Shown: positions 15,490 through 24,302, numbered from the stretch's first letter. The stretch: 64,000 bases of DNA from Paenibacillus oralis (GCF_003863965.1 NZ_RRCN01000001.1:4236304-4300303), one strand, 5' to 3'. Notes: generated by a model not told the origin, from the sequence alone. A program made the numbers and translations.

Positions 15490-15725
15490 TACATTGGAAA
15501 AAATCCAATAGATTGACGGAAATCGGACGTATATTGGAGCGCTCATTGGAAAAAATCCAATAGAATTCGCTCAACCCACCTATTTTCCGCCCTGCCAACC
15601 CTAATCTATTGGAAATATCCATTCACGCTGCCGTATTTACCATTCAATTCCCAGTTCTATTGGATATTTCCAACCTGGCTTCAAAAATAGAGCCGATTTG
15701 CGGCATCTATTGGATATTTCCAACG
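15490..15725. repeat. Cluster of five family A palindromes (ATTGGA...TCCAAT)
   Basis: Five copies lie between the barrel-protein gene and the nitroreductase gene, at about 15493-15509, 15545-15561, 15606-15622, 15656-15673 and 15706-15722. The consensus is (CT)ATTGGA-N4/5-TCCAA(TAG). Some end TCCAAC or TCCATT. They fill the 340-bp gap; no gene is seen there. Confidence 0.8.
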
Positions 15726-15754
15726 TATCCAACGTATCTTGGCACTTAACCGCG

Positions 15755-16402
15755 CTACTCCACAATTCTAAGAATTTCCGCGACCTCTTTGCGGGGCACG
15801 GGCTTTGGCGCGATGGCCGGGTGGCCAAGCGCGATCACCATGTTCACGCCGCGGTCGGCGGGGATGTCGAGAAATTCGCGCAGCTTGTCCTCGGCCAGCA
15901 GCACCGGGCCGGTCATCGGGCAGGTGGCAAGGCCTTTGGCATGGGCAGCCAGCATCAGGTTTTGGGAGGCGAGGCAGCTGCTTTTCAGCCCTTCCTCTTG
16001 CCAAATTTCCGGCGAAACGAAATCGATCGGATCGAAGATTTTTTCGCGAAATTTGGAAGCGTACGGGGTCGAAAGGCAGACGATCAGGGCCGGTGCCCCG
16101 GAAAAAGCGGTGGCATAAGGCCCAAATGATTTCACGAGCAGCTTCGCTTCCCGCTCCAGCCCCTTCTCCACCGCACGGGCCGCCGTTTCATGCAGTTTCT
16201 CCCAGGTAAACTCTTCGATCCGTTTTATTTTCTCCGAATTGATAACCGCGATAAATTCCCAGGTTTGCGAGTTAGTATCGCTGGGCGCATAACGGGCGCA
16301 GTCGATAATGTCTTCGATATCGGAAAGGCTGACGCGCTCCCCGGTAAATTCCCGGATGCTGCGGCGGGTTTTGAGCACGTCTTGGAACATTGCGAACTCC
16401 AT
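15755..16402 (-). CDS. Nitroreductase family protein
   Basis: 215 residues of the FMN-dependent nitroreductase fold: N-terminal R-R-S-I-R-E-F (FMN phosphate-binding) near residue 13, A-P-S-D-T-N-S-Q-T-W-E-F near 40 and the C-terminal A-L-G-H-P motif. Such homodimers reduce nitro compounds, quinones or flavins with NAD(P)H. The ATG at 16402 follows AGGTGA; the longer frame to 16471 lies in the promoter region. A matching promoter is found at 16457-16485. Confidence 0.88.
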   Translation of the reverse strand: MEFAMFQDVLKTRRSIREFTGERVSLSDIEDIIDCARYAPSDTNSQTWEFIAVINSEKIKRIEEFTWEKLHETAARAVEKGLEREAKLLVKSFGPYATAFSGAPALIVCLSTPYASKFREKIFDPIDFVSPEIWQEEGLKSSCLASQNLMLAAHAKGLATCPMTGPVLLAEDKLREFLDIPADRGVNMVIALGHPAIAPKPVPRKEVAEILRIVE

Positions 16403-16456
16403 GTTTTCACCTGCTTTATATTTTTTAATACCAGGTACTATCATCTGATAATAACC

Positions 16457-16485
16457 ATTATATAGTAACAACCCTATTGCAACAA
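16457..16485 (-). promoter_or_regulatory. Promoter of the nitroreductase gene
   Basis: On the minus strand TTGTTG (16480-16485) and TATAAT (16457-16462) with a 17-bp spacer, giving a 5' UTR of about 45-50 nt. Confidence 0.6.
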
Positions 16486-16567
16486 CTGATCTTTCAGCAG
16501 GTTAATCGGGAGCGCGTATTGCGACAAAGTGGTCTCTCGGGTGCGGTCCGGCTACAGGTGAAGCGGC

Positions 16568-17761
16568 TCAGGCTTCTTCGTCCAGACCGGCAGGTTTGCT
16601 CAGGTTTGCCCGGCGGACTAAATAGCGGCTGGCAAAGCCGATAAACGCGACGACCGAGGAACCCATGGCCACCCAGTAAAAAATAGGTCTTCCCAACTGC
16701 TCGAACACGATGCCGCCGAACGTGCCGCTGAGCAGGCCGGACAGGCTCGACCACATGATGGTGTAAAGCGCCATGCCCGTTGCCCGGAACTGCTCCGGAA
16801 TCAGCCGGGTCAGCATGCGGATCGCCGTCACGTAAAACACGCCAAACGTCAATCCGTGCATCATTTGGATCAGCAGGATGCCGTAGGCCGATTGGGTTAA
16901 TCCCATCAGGAAAAAGCGGACCGCAAACAGCAGGCTGGCGAACAGCAGCAGCGGCAGCTCCTTGTATTTGTCCCCATGGAAACTGAGATAGATAAACACG
17001 GGAATTTCCGACAGAGACGAGGCCAGCATCGCCCAGCCGATCAAGTTTTCACCGGCGCCAAGCTCCTTAAGGGAAATCGCCAGGAAGGCGTCGTTCATTC
17101 GCATGCCGATCGCCAGGCAAAAGACGCAGCCGAAAAACCACAGCAGCTCCTTCTGCTTTAAAATCGCCCAAATCCCCGACAAATTCATTTTTGCCAGCGC
17201 TGCCGGCTGATCCTTTACCCAAAGCACGAGCAGCAGCGCAAGTCCGGCGACGGCCATTTCCACCCACATCGTTTTTGCGGAGCCGACGCGGTCAAGCACA
17301 TAACCGATGACGATCGCAAATACGGCGAATCCGACGGACCCGAACAAGCGGATCGAGATAAAATTGATGCGATGCCGATTGGCGGTGGAGATGACGATTG
17401 TATCCGACAAAGGGAAGACGGGATAATAGAAAAAATAGAACGCAGTAATCACGGCGATAATGGCGGAAAACGCGGTGGACTCCGACAGAAGGAACGCCAG
17501 CGCGGCTTGGCCGGCCAACAAAATCATCAAAATCCGTTTGATCGTTTTATAGCGGTCGCTCGCCAGGCTCCACAGCAAATTGGAGAGCAGGGATATCATC
17601 GGCCCAAGGGCGTACAGCAGGCCGATTTGACTGCCCGTAAAACCAAGCTGCGCATAAAAAAGCGGAAAATAAGAGGAAACAAGGACGCTTGTTCCGTATA
17701 CTGTAAAAGTAAAGGATCGAAGCCACTGGATGTCGGGCTCGGCCATCGGTTTTATTTTCAT
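16568..17761 (-). CDS. MFS transporter (MFS_1-like)
   Basis: A 397-residue, twelve-helix major facilitator protein. The N-terminus S-F-T-F-T-V-Y-G-T and the A-S-D-R-Y-K-T-I-K-R loop (motif A position between helices 2 and 3) are typical of the MFS_1-like/phenylpropionate-permease branch. The second half repeats the pattern (S-F-H-G-D-K-Y-K). The substrate is not predictable. GGAG precedes the ATG at 12-base spacing, a weak site. No adjacent enzyme gene suggests a pathway. Confidence 0.82.
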   Translation of the reverse strand: MKIKPMAEPDIQWLRSFTFTVYGTSVLVSSYFPLFYAQLGFTGSQIGLLYALGPMISLLSNLLWSLASDRYKTIKRILMILLAGQAALAFLLSESTAFSAIIAVITAFYFFYYPVFPLSDTIVISTANRHRINFISIRLFGSVGFAVFAIVIGYVLDRVGSAKTMWVEMAVAGLALLLVLWVKDQPAALAKMNLSGIWAILKQKELLWFFGCVFCLAIGMRMNDAFLAISLKELGAGENLIGWAMLASSLSEIPVFIYLSFHGDKYKELPLLLFASLLFAVRFFLMGLTQSAYGILLIQMMHGLTFGVFYVTAIRMLTRLIPEQFRATGMALYTIMWSSLSGLLSGTFGGIVFEQLGRPIFYWVAMGSSVVAFIGFASRYLVRRANLSKPAGLDEEA

Positions 17762-17889
17762 GCCGGTCTCAAAACTCCGTTTCTGATGAATGAAGTTACC
17801 GCTAGTATATCAGAAAAAAACAAATCGGGCGGTACTAAAATTTCCACCAGAGGCTCTATATTTTATACGATAAAAGGAGGCTTTTCGCC

Positions 17890-18210
17890 ATGAATCATTC
17901 CTGTTTTGTTTACGACGAGCGGCTGGACATCCACGTTCCGCTGCTGGAGCGCCCTTTTGAGGAATACGCTTTGGAGGAACGGTTGTCGATGATCGAGGTT
18001 TGGGAGGATATCCGCGGCCGCATACCAAGCAAGGTGATGATGCTGGAGCATGCGATCGAACGGATGCTGCGGGAGATGAACGAGGAAAGCGATTTTGAGA
18101 AAAGCTGCCGGCTTAACGGGGAAATTGCCGAGCTCGCCAGCCAGATTAACGATCTGCATATTTGGTACCGGACGACCCAGGACGAACCGACGGTCAAAAG
18201 GCATATGTGA
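17890..18210 (+). CDS. Hypothetical protein with UVR-like helical hairpin
   Basis: 106 residues, acidic and helical. The segment M-N-E-E-S-D-F-E-K-S-C-R-L-N-G-E-I resembles the UVR motif of UvrB/UvrC/McsA (E-x-x-D-F-E-x-A-x-x-L-R-D-x-I), but the key Arg-Asp pair is replaced, so it is a resemblance only. AAAGGAGG lies ahead of the ATG. It diverges from the MFS gene and precedes ytpB. No function can be assigned. Confidence 0.65.
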   Translation: MNHSCFVYDERLDIHVPLLERPFEEYALEERLSMIEVWEDIRGRIPSKVMMLEHAIERMLREMNEESDFEKSCRLNGEIAELASQINDLHIWYRTTQDEPTVKRHM

Positions 18211-18220
18211 TATTGATTAT

Positions 18221-18249
18221 TTGTGCTAAAAGTTGGATCATATTATAAT
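18221..18249 (+). promoter_or_regulatory. Putative promoter of ytpB-pfkA
   Basis: TTGTGC (18221-18226) and TATAAT (18244-18249) with a 17-bp spacer. No terminator is visible between ytpB and pfkA, so this promoter may serve both. Confidence 0.5.
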
Positions 18250-18316
18250 AAAGAATGATTTTCTTTTCAGTTTGATTTTCAAACTGCGCATTACACAACG
18301 TAATGGGGGCAGGGCA

Positions 18317-19396
18317 GTGATTGAACTTAAGCAAAGCCGAAATCAGTTTCCGAGAGAGCCGATCCGGTTGATGAGCCGGGTATACAAGTTTATTTTGCCG
18401 GACGTCCGTCAGGAACTGGATGGCTGGAGAGAAGACGCGGAAGCCATCCCCGACCCCGAACTCAGAAGGCAGGCGCTTGCCAGCATCGCTACGAAAGAGT
18501 TCCACTGCCAGGGCGGCGCCGTCTACGCTGCCGCTAACCTGCCGATGCGCCATATTTTGATCCCCTTAATCGTAGCATTTCAGACGATCAGCGATTATTT
18601 GGACAACCTGTGCGACCGCAGCACCTCCAAGGACGAGCAGGATTTCCGCTTATTGCACCAAAGCATGCTGGATGCCGTTAATCCTGAGGGCATACTGCAA
18701 AACTACTATGCCCTGCGTGCCGAGCAGGACGATGGGGGCTATTTGCACCGGCTGGTGCGCACTTGCCGGGCCAACATCGCCGAGCTTCGCGGATATGCCG
18801 CAGCCATGCCGTTTATTATCGATTTGGTCGGGCTCTACTGCGATCTTCAGGTATACAAGCATATCGATCCGCAGCTGCGCGAAGCCAAACTGTTAAGCTG
18901 GTGGGAAACGCATGAATACCGGGCGCCGCAATTGCACTGGAACGAGTTTGCCGCAGCCACCGGTTCGACCCTGGGTGTGTTCATGTTGTTTTTGGCGGCC
19001 AGCAACCCGGGTTTGGACGGGAAGAGCGCCAAGGTGATTCATGATGCTTATTTCCCCCATGTTTGCGGGCTGCACATTATGCTGGATTACCTAATTGACC
19101 AGGCGGAGGACGAGCTTGGCGGGGATTTGAATTTTTGCAGCTATTATGATAATAAGGAAACGATGCTTGACCGGATTGCGTTTATCGTCGAGGGAGCGCG
19201 GCGGGACATCAAAAAGTTGCCTGCTTCCTCGTTTCATAAAATGATTATAGAAGGGCTGCTGGCGCTTTATTTATCCGATCCGAAAGTCAGCCAGCAGGAA
19301 GACATCCGTGAGGTATCCCGGCGACTGATGCGAAGAAGTCCGCTGATGAGGTTGTTTTTCTTTGTCAATAGCCGTTGGATTCGCAAATATCTGTAA
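18317..19396 (+). CDS. ytpB: Tetraprenyl-beta-curcumene synthase (DUF2600)
   Basis: About 359 residues of the YtpB/DUF2600 family, class IB terpene synthases that convert all-trans tetraprenyl diphosphate (from heptaprenyl/tetraprenyl pathways) to tetraprenyl-beta-curcumene, precursor of sesquarterpenes in Bacillus. The first Mg-binding region D-Y-L-D-N-L-C-D-R and the second D-Y-L-I-D-Q-A-E-D-E are clear, as are F-H-C-Q-G-G and D-D-G-G-Y-L. The GTG at 18317 keeps the L-M-x-x-V-Y-K N-terminus of the family; its ribosome-binding site is weak. It ends 19 bp before pfkA on the same strand. Confidence 0.88.
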   Translation: MIELKQSRNQFPREPIRLMSRVYKFILPDVRQELDGWREDAEAIPDPELRRQALASIATKEFHCQGGAVYAAANLPMRHILIPLIVAFQTISDYLDNLCDRSTSKDEQDFRLLHQSMLDAVNPEGILQNYYALRAEQDDGGYLHRLVRTCRANIAELRGYAAAMPFIIDLVGLYCDLQVYKHIDPQLREAKLLSWWETHEYRAPQLHWNEFAAATGSTLGVFMLFLAASNPGLDGKSAKVIHDAYFPHVCGLHIMLDYLIDQAEDELGGDLNFCSYYDNKETMLDRIAFIVEGARRDIKKLPASSFHKMIIEGLLALYLSDPKVSQQEDIREVSRRLMRRSPLMRLFFFVNSRWIRKYL

Positions 19397-19415
19397 TTTT
19401 TTAGGAGGAATTATC

Positions 19416-20387
19416 ATGTCAGCAGTGAAAAAGATCGCAGTTCTTACTAGCGGAGGAGACTCCCAGGGCATGAACGCTGCAGTGCGGGCCGTTGTGCGCA
19501 GCGGATTGTTTTACGGGCTTGAGGTTTACGGCATTCAGCGCGGCTATCAAGGTCTGTTGAACAACGACATCTTCGCGATGGATATCCGCAGTGTGGGCGA
19601 CATTATCCAACGCGGCGGAACGATTCTGCAGTCGGCGCGGTGCCTGGAGTTCAAGACGCCGGAAGGACAGCAGAAAGGGGCGCAGATTTTGCGCGACCGC
19701 GGCATCGACGGACTGGTAGTCGTCGGCGGGGACGGCTCCTATCAAGGGGCCGAAAAGCTGAGCAAGCTGGGCATCAAAACGATGGGCCTGCCGGGAACAA
19801 TCGACAACGACATTTCCTTTACGGACTACACAATCGGCTTTGATACGGCCGTCAGCATCGTCGTCGACGCCGTCAACAAGCTGCGCGACACGATGTCCTC
19901 CCATGAGCGGGCGTCCGTCGTTGAAGTCATGGGCCGTCACTGCGGGGATATCGCGCTGCATGCCGGTCTGGCCGCAGGCGCCGAAACGATCCTTGTGCCG
20001 GAAGTTCCGTTTGATCTGAACGAAGTGGCCGATCGCATGAGACAAAACTTCGACAAAGGCAAACGGCACAGCATCGTCATCGTGGCCGAAGGCGTGGGCA
20101 AAGGCGATGACGTCGTGGAAGCGATCAAGAAGCGCCAGCCTTCCCTGGAGCCGCGCGCAACGGTGCTGGGCCATATCCAACGCGGCGGTTCGCCGACTCC
20201 GTTCGACCGCAACCTGGCCAGCCGGCTCGGCGATTTCGCCGTTCGCAGCCTGATCGCGGGCGAATCGAACAAAGCTTGCGGCATGATCGGCGGCGAAATG
20301 GTGCTTACCGACATCGAGAAAGTTGTCGCCACGAAGAAGGAATTTAATATGGAGCTGTACGAGCTGGCTTCGCGGTTGTCGCAATAA
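19416..20387 (+). CDS. pfkA: ATP-dependent 6-phosphofructokinase
   Basis: 323 residues. It phosphorylates fructose 6-phosphate to fructose 1,6-bisphosphate in glycolysis. Visible signatures are T-S-G-G-D-S at 11-16 (ATP loop), G-G-D-G at 104-107, the catalytic P-G-T-I-D-N-D at 126-132 (Asp130) and M-G-R-H-C-G-D at 172-178. The usual S-P-G-M-N reads S-Q-G-M-N here. TTAGGAGG precedes the ATG. Pyruvate kinase, the usual downstream partner, is absent; ytpB is directly upstream instead. Confidence 0.95.
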   Translation: MSAVKKIAVLTSGGDSQGMNAAVRAVVRSGLFYGLEVYGIQRGYQGLLNNDIFAMDIRSVGDIIQRGGTILQSARCLEFKTPEGQQKGAQILRDRGIDGLVVVGGDGSYQGAEKLSKLGIKTMGLPGTIDNDISFTDYTIGFDTAVSIVVDAVNKLRDTMSSHERASVVEVMGRHCGDIALHAGLAAGAETILVPEVPFDLNEVADRMRQNFDKGKRHSIVIVAEGVGKGDDVVEAIKKRQPSLEPRATVLGHIQRGGSPTPFDRNLASRLGDFAVRSLIAGESNKACGMIGGEMVLTDIEKVVATKKEFNMELYELASRLSQ

Positions 20388-20446
20388 GGGTAGGAAGCTT
20401 CTCATAGCTTCTCATTGAGTAAAGTTATACGGGCAAGTTAAAAGCC

Positions 20447-20473
20447 GAGCCGGGTTTTCCCCGGCTCTTTTTG
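20447..20473 (+). terminator. Terminator of pfkA
   Basis: GAGCCGGG...CCCGGCTC hairpin followed by five T residues. Confidence 0.75.
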
Positions 20474-20625
20474 TATAGCTGCGTGACGGTGGAACGAGAA
20501 TAACGATCTTCGGGCCGCTTTTGTCCGCCGCTTGTCTTTTTGAATGGATAGAAGGATGACAAGCGGCTCCCAAATGCGGACGTAAACTCTCTACGATTCG
20601 TTATTCTCTTCTCCTTTACCAAGCA

Positions 20626-20680
20626 GCGCAGAGCAAAAAATCGAGCAAGGGTTTCCTTGGCTCGATTTTTTGCTCTGCGC
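20626..20680. terminator. Very long symmetric hairpin (bidirectional terminator)
   Basis: Arms of 21 bp (20626-20646 and 20660-20680) are perfectly complementary, and the loop AAGG-GTTT-CCTT can extend the stem. Each arm contains a run of six A or T residues, so it could terminate transcripts from both sides. No gene directly abuts it; pfkA already has its own terminator. Confidence 0.6.
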
Positions 20681-20709
20681 CGTATACTGCTATAATAAGT
20701 GAACTAAGC

Positions 20710-20912
20710 GCACCGTCTAATTCTAACGGACCGTAGCGCCGTTATTTCGGCGAAATCGGGAGCTTTCAGGTTCTAACGGACACCAGAGTCCTTATTTGGC
20801 ATGGAAGGGCGGTTTTTTAGCCTTTTTTGCACAAATAAGAGCTCTACGGTCCGTTAGAATTTGAAACTCGGTTTTTCGGGGCGAATAAGGGCTCTCAGGT
20901 CCCTTAGCCCAA
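20710..20912. repeat. Family C intergenic repeat cluster (TTCTAACGGACC / AAATAAGAG)
   Basis: Four related modules, in both orientations, occupy the gap before the DUF3906 gene. They read TTCTAACGGAC ... CCGTTATTT, TTCTAACGGACAC ... CCTTATTTGG, CAAATAAGAGCTCTACGGTCCGTTAGAA and GAATAAGGGCTCTCAGGTCCCTTAG. No open frame or promoter is evident within them. Confidence 0.7.
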
Positions 20913-20979
20913 ATGTGGCCCACTAGTCTAGCCGGTTTTCCGGTGAAAATCAAACTCAAATAACAAAGGAGGACATCAA

Positions 20980-21192
20980 ATGTATCTATATCACCTGGAG
21001 GCGGAGACTTCCGCCGGGCTGCTGGCGCTGGTCATTGCCGCGGAGGGGGAGGAGCAGGCGTTTGCCGCCGCGGAAGAGCATGTGCAGCGGCATATGTTGC
21101 CGGCCAAGGCGATCGGGGAGATCAGCATCGTGGAGAAGAAGCGGATCGTACCCGGCGCGGGATATGTGATTCAAAGCGGCTCGCCGGCCTGA
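20980..21192 (+). CDS. DUF3906 family protein
   Basis: A 70-residue protein with the DUF3906 layout: M-Y-L-Y-x-L-E at the N-terminus, a central A-E-x-E-E-x-A-F-A-x-A-E-E-H segment and a C-terminal E-K-K-R-x-x-x-G-x-G-Y-V-I. The function of the family is unknown; it is confined mainly to Paenibacillaceae and Bacillaceae. AAAGGAGG precedes the ATG. Its 3' end overlaps the convergent MATE gene by 22 bp, so neither gene has room for a terminator. Confidence 0.8.
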   Translation: MYLYHLEAETSAGLLALVIAAEGEEQAFAAAEEHVQRHMLPAKAIGEISIVEKKRIVPGAGYVIQSGSPA

Positions 21193-22541
21193 AGCTTTTG
21201 GCCGATCCGCCGCTGGATGACGACGAGGCGGCGCAGCAGCAGGACGGCGGCGACGGCGAGCCCAGTGATGAGGCCGATCCAGTAGCCGTAAGGGCCTTGC
21301 GGCGTGTAGTTGGCGAGCACAAACCCGAGCGGCAGCCCGATGATCCAGTAGGCCAACAGCGAGATCCAGAAGCCGGGGTTAACGTCCTTGTATCCGCGCA
21401 GCACGCCCTGGGTAGGCGTGGCAATCGCATCCGACATTTGAAAGAAAATGGCGTAGATCAAAAAATGCTTGATCAGCGCGACGACTTCGGAATCGCTGGA
21501 GTAGATTTCGGCCACGCCTTGGCGGAACAGCATCAGGAGGACGGCGGTAAACAGCGCCATCCCCGCGGCCGTACCGACACCTATAACGGCATATTGGCGG
21601 GCATCCTTCAGGCGTGCGGCCCCGGTCTCGAAGCCGACCAAAATGGTTAGCGCAAGACAGATGCTTAACGGAATCATGTACAGCGTGGAAGCGAAGTTGT
21701 TGGCCGCTTGATGGGCGGCGATCGTGAGCGTGTCGAACCGGCTCATCAGCAAGGTGACGGCGGCAAACACCGCCGTTTCGAAGAAGATCGCGAAGCCGAT
21801 TGGCACGCCGAGCTTGGCGAGCTCCCACCACTTTTCGAGCGATACTTTATGCAGCTTGCGAAATACGCCGTAGGAAGCAAACGGCTCGCTGCGATGAACG
21901 ATCCAGACGGCGATGAGAAAGATGCACCAATACGTAAAGGCGCTGGCGATGCCTGACCCGATGCCGCCAAGCCTTGGGAAACCGCCGTGGCCGAAAATGA
22001 GCAGGTATCCGGCGCCGACATTCAGCGGCAAAGAGATCAAGGAGATGATCATCGATGTCCGGGTTTGCCCCAAGGCGTCGATGAAGGAGCGCAGCACGAT
22101 GTATCCGAACAGCGGAACAATCCCGGCCGAGATGGCCACGAGAAAATAAAAGGCCACATGATGCACCTTCGGCTCTAAGTTCATCCCGTTCAGCAGGGGG
22201 GAGATCGCGACGCCGCCGGCGACAAGAACGATCAGTCCGACAGTGAACGCGAGCCACAACGCTTGAATAACGTGGTATCCGACCTTATCGCGCTTGCCGC
22301 CGCCCACCAATTGTGAAACGATGGGGGTGATGCCCATCAAAATCCCGCTAAGCCCCGTCTGCACCGGGACCCAAAGGCTGGATCCGATCGCGGTTCCGGC
22401 CAGGTCCGCGGGGCTCGCGTGCCCCGACATCATCGTATCGAAAAAAGTCATTAAGGACATCGTCACCTGGGTAACTAAAATCGGGATAAGAATGCGAATA
22501 AATTGCCCGTATTTTTGTTTTAAGCTGTTTGTTTCTTTCAT
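21171..22541 (-). CDS. MATE family efflux transporter (NorM-like)
   Basis: 456 residues, twelve hydrophobic helices in two homologous halves, with the NorM-type Q-V-T-M-S-L-M-T-F-F-D-T-M-M-S-G first helix and the matching A-A-H-Q-A-A-N-N-F segment in the second half. It probably exports cationic drugs or metabolites against Na+ or H+. ATG 22541 is favoured by a GGAG eight bases ahead; other in-frame ATG codons lie upstream. It differs clearly from the MATE protein at 1374 and lacks that gene's attenuator leader. Confidence 0.9.
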   Translation of the reverse strand: MKETNSLKQKYGQFIRILIPILVTQVTMSLMTFFDTMMSGHASPADLAGTAIGSSLWVPVQTGLSGILMGITPIVSQLVGGGKRDKVGYHVIQALWLAFTVGLIVLVAGGVAISPLLNGMNLEPKVHHVAFYFLVAISAGIVPLFGYIVLRSFIDALGQTRTSMIISLISLPLNVGAGYLLIFGHGGFPRLGGIGSGIASAFTYWCIFLIAVWIVHRSEPFASYGVFRKLHKVSLEKWWELAKLGVPIGFAIFFETAVFAAVTLLMSRFDTLTIAAHQAANNFASTLYMIPLSICLALTILVGFETGAARLKDARQYAVIGVGTAAGMALFTAVLLMLFRQGVAEIYSSDSEVVALIKHFLIYAIFFQMSDAIATPTQGVLRGYKDVNPGFWISLLAYWIIGLPLGFVLANYTPQGPYGYWIGLITGLAVAAVLLLRRLVVIQRRIGQKLQAGEPL

Positions 22542-22596
22542 TGGTCCATACTCCATTTCCTGTGCGGGAAACCATCCCCCAAAACGCAAAAACGCC

Positions 22597-22633
22597 AAAC
22601 CAAACCCGGGCGCTTGTGGCCCGGGTTTGGTTT
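22597..22633. other. Perfect 14-bp inverted repeat upstream of the MATE gene
   Basis: AAACCAAACCCGGG (22597-22610) pairs with CCCGGGTTTGGTTT (22620-22633). A second, imperfect copy of the loop and right arm follows at 22649-22675. It sits between divergent functions: upstream of the MATE gene and downstream of the DUF4015 gene, and it may be a terminator for plus-strand transcripts. Confidence 0.55.
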
Positions 22634-22735
22634 GCTGGATGCTCCGTCCGGGCGCTTATGACCCGAGTTTGGTTGGATGGTTACCGTTAAATTCCCTATT
22701 ACTTAGTCTGTCCGCAAATGGTATAACATCACGTT

Positions 22736-23929
22736 TTATTTATAGGATACGCCCTGTGTATAGCGGTTGGACGCGTTCCATAACAGGTATTCGTCGACGT
22801 TCATGTCGCGCAGCGCGCGGATTTGCTCTTCGACTTCATGTTTTCCGTATTTGGTGTAATGGCCTTTCCCCAGCCAGCTTGCGGTAAAATCCTGGATCCA
22901 CGGGCGCACGATCGGCTGCTCCTCGCCAAGCGGAGCCAGTTTGTCCTGGGTGTCCTTGATGGCCCCTTTGATCGTCTGATACGGCGCTTTGTCAGGATCT
23001 TTGGCGTTGAACCAGCCCGTCGTATAATGGCTTGGATAGATCATCGGGCAGATGATGTTGACGTTGTCGGATATTTTGACAAAATCCTGGCCGATGCCCT
23101 CTGCGGCCGGCACCGATGCCGCATAGCCGAAAATGTCGACCGAGACGCGGATGCCGAGCGGCTCCAGCTGCTCTTTGGCGTATTTCACGAACGAGGATAC
23201 GGCGTCAACGCGGCTCATCTCGTTTTTTTCATATTTTAACGAATCGGCCCTTTTCTCAAAACCTTCGGGGAAGCGCACGTAATCGAACTGGATTTCCTTA
23301 AATCCGAGGTTGGCCGCTTCCTTGGCGATTTCGATGTTGTAATCCCACACATCCTTGCTGTACGGGTTGACGAAGCTGTCGCCGCCTCTGTTGCTCCAAA
23401 CGGAGCCGTCTTTTTGCACAAACGAATATTCCGGATGTTTTTTGGCCAAAATCGTATCCTTGAACACAACGATCCGGGCGATGGGGTAAATGTCGTGTTT
23501 TTCCAGCCGGTCCATCAAGGCGTCGATGTCGCCAATGAACGGCTGGGCTTTCCCCAGCTTGTTTAACTCGGGGTTTTCCGTTTTGTAAGTAATGTAGCCG
23601 GTATCGTCTTTAATGTCGATGACCATAGCGTTCAGCTCCGTCTTATCGACGAGGTCGACCAGCTCGTTCATGCGCGAGCCTCCCGCGCTGTATGCGGTGA
23701 CGTAAATTCCCTTCACTTTGGGAGCATCCCCCAGGGAAGCGGCCTTCAGATCGGCAGGCGTTAACGGGTCGTCGATCCGGCCCGCGGCCAGATTGGCGGC
23801 CATCGTTTGCATGACGGATGGAAGGATGGATTCCGATTTGCCGTTCCCCGCGGCTTGATCCGTCGCCGGCTGCGCGCCTCCATTCCCCATACTCAAGGCC
23901 AGAAGCAGCAGCGTCCAGATGATGTTCAT
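22736..23929 (-). CDS. Secreted putative glycoside hydrolase (DUF4015/GHL13-type)
   Basis: 397 residues with an N-terminal signal peptide (M-N-I-I-W-T-L-L-L-L-A-L core) followed by a TIM-barrel of the DUF4015 family: G-I-Y-V-T-A-Y-S at the first strand, M-V-I-D-I-K-D-D-T-G, I-Q-F-D-Y-V-R-F-P and I-C-P-M-I-Y-P-S-H-Y. These acidic strand ends resemble glycosidase active sites. Polysaccharide hydrolysis is predicted but unproven for most of the family. The ATG at 23929 follows GGGAGAGG; the longer frame to 23956 would disrupt the signal peptide. Confidence 0.82.
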   Translation of the reverse strand: MNIIWTLLLLALSMGNGGAQPATDQAAGNGKSESILPSVMQTMAANLAAGRIDDPLTPADLKAASLGDAPKVKGIYVTAYSAGGSRMNELVDLVDKTELNAMVIDIKDDTGYITYKTENPELNKLGKAQPFIGDIDALMDRLEKHDIYPIARIVVFKDTILAKKHPEYSFVQKDGSVWSNRGGDSFVNPYSKDVWDYNIEIAKEAANLGFKEIQFDYVRFPEGFEKRADSLKYEKNEMSRVDAVSSFVKYAKEQLEPLGIRVSVDIFGYAASVPAAEGIGQDFVKISDNVNIICPMIYPSHYTTGWFNAKDPDKAPYQTIKGAIKDTQDKLAPLGEEQPIVRPWIQDFTASWLGKGHYTKYGKHEVEEQIRALRDMNVDEYLLWNASNRYTQGVSYK

Positions 23930-24047
23930 TTTTAATTTCCTCTCCCTTGTATGCACTCGCTATTGATTATATCGGAAGGAAAGTCCCGAGAAAGAACAGG
24001 ATTGTCACTTTTGGAAATATTTTTAAAAGTTTCATAGATTATCGCGC

Positions 24048-24086
24048 AAAAAAGGCCGTTTCTCTTGCCGGAGCAAAAGAAACGAC
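24048..24086 (-). terminator. Terminator of the 24108 gene
   Basis: On the minus strand CGTTTCTTTTGC...GCAAGAGAAACG is followed by GCC and six T residues. Confidence 0.6.
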
Positions 24087-24107
24087 CGGGTGTTGCATAT
24101 ATCGCTT

Positions 24108-24302
24108 TTAATGAAGAAAAGCCGGGTTTTGGTGCTCGCAGATGCTGAATTGGATGATCTCCAGCGCGTCCTGCGGTTCCAAGATGGTCAAGCCATCCCG
24201 GAGGACAATCATCGAATTGAGTTCCTTCTGTTTCAAAAAAGGCAGCATGTCAGGAAACCACTTCATGACGATCTGTTCCAGTTTTACCGTTTCCATTTCC
24301 AC
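24108..24302 (-). CDS. Small hypothetical protein (about 65 aa)
   Basis: A short frame encoding a helical protein (K-L-E-Q-I-V-M-K-W-F-P-D-M-L-P-F-L) with one hydrophobic strand. The frame is open to 24320. The GTG at 24302 has AAAGGG at eight-base spacing and is the best start, though ATG codons at 24308 and 24296 are possible. A terminator follows the stop. No family recognised. Confidence 0.5.
   Translation of the reverse strand: MEMETVKLEQIVMKWFPDMLPFLKQKELNSMIVLRDGLTILEPQDALEIIQFSICEHQNPAFLH

Noticed and set aside
14495..15622. A 375-codon frame on the minus strand across the barrel-protein gene
   Set aside because: It mirrors the codon-position G+C bias of the plus-strand gene, lacks a ribosome-binding site and its product resembles no family. 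It is an antisense shadow.
19419..20405. A 328-codon minus-strand frame opposite pfkA
   Set aside because: Purely antisense to a conserved gene with no start signal.
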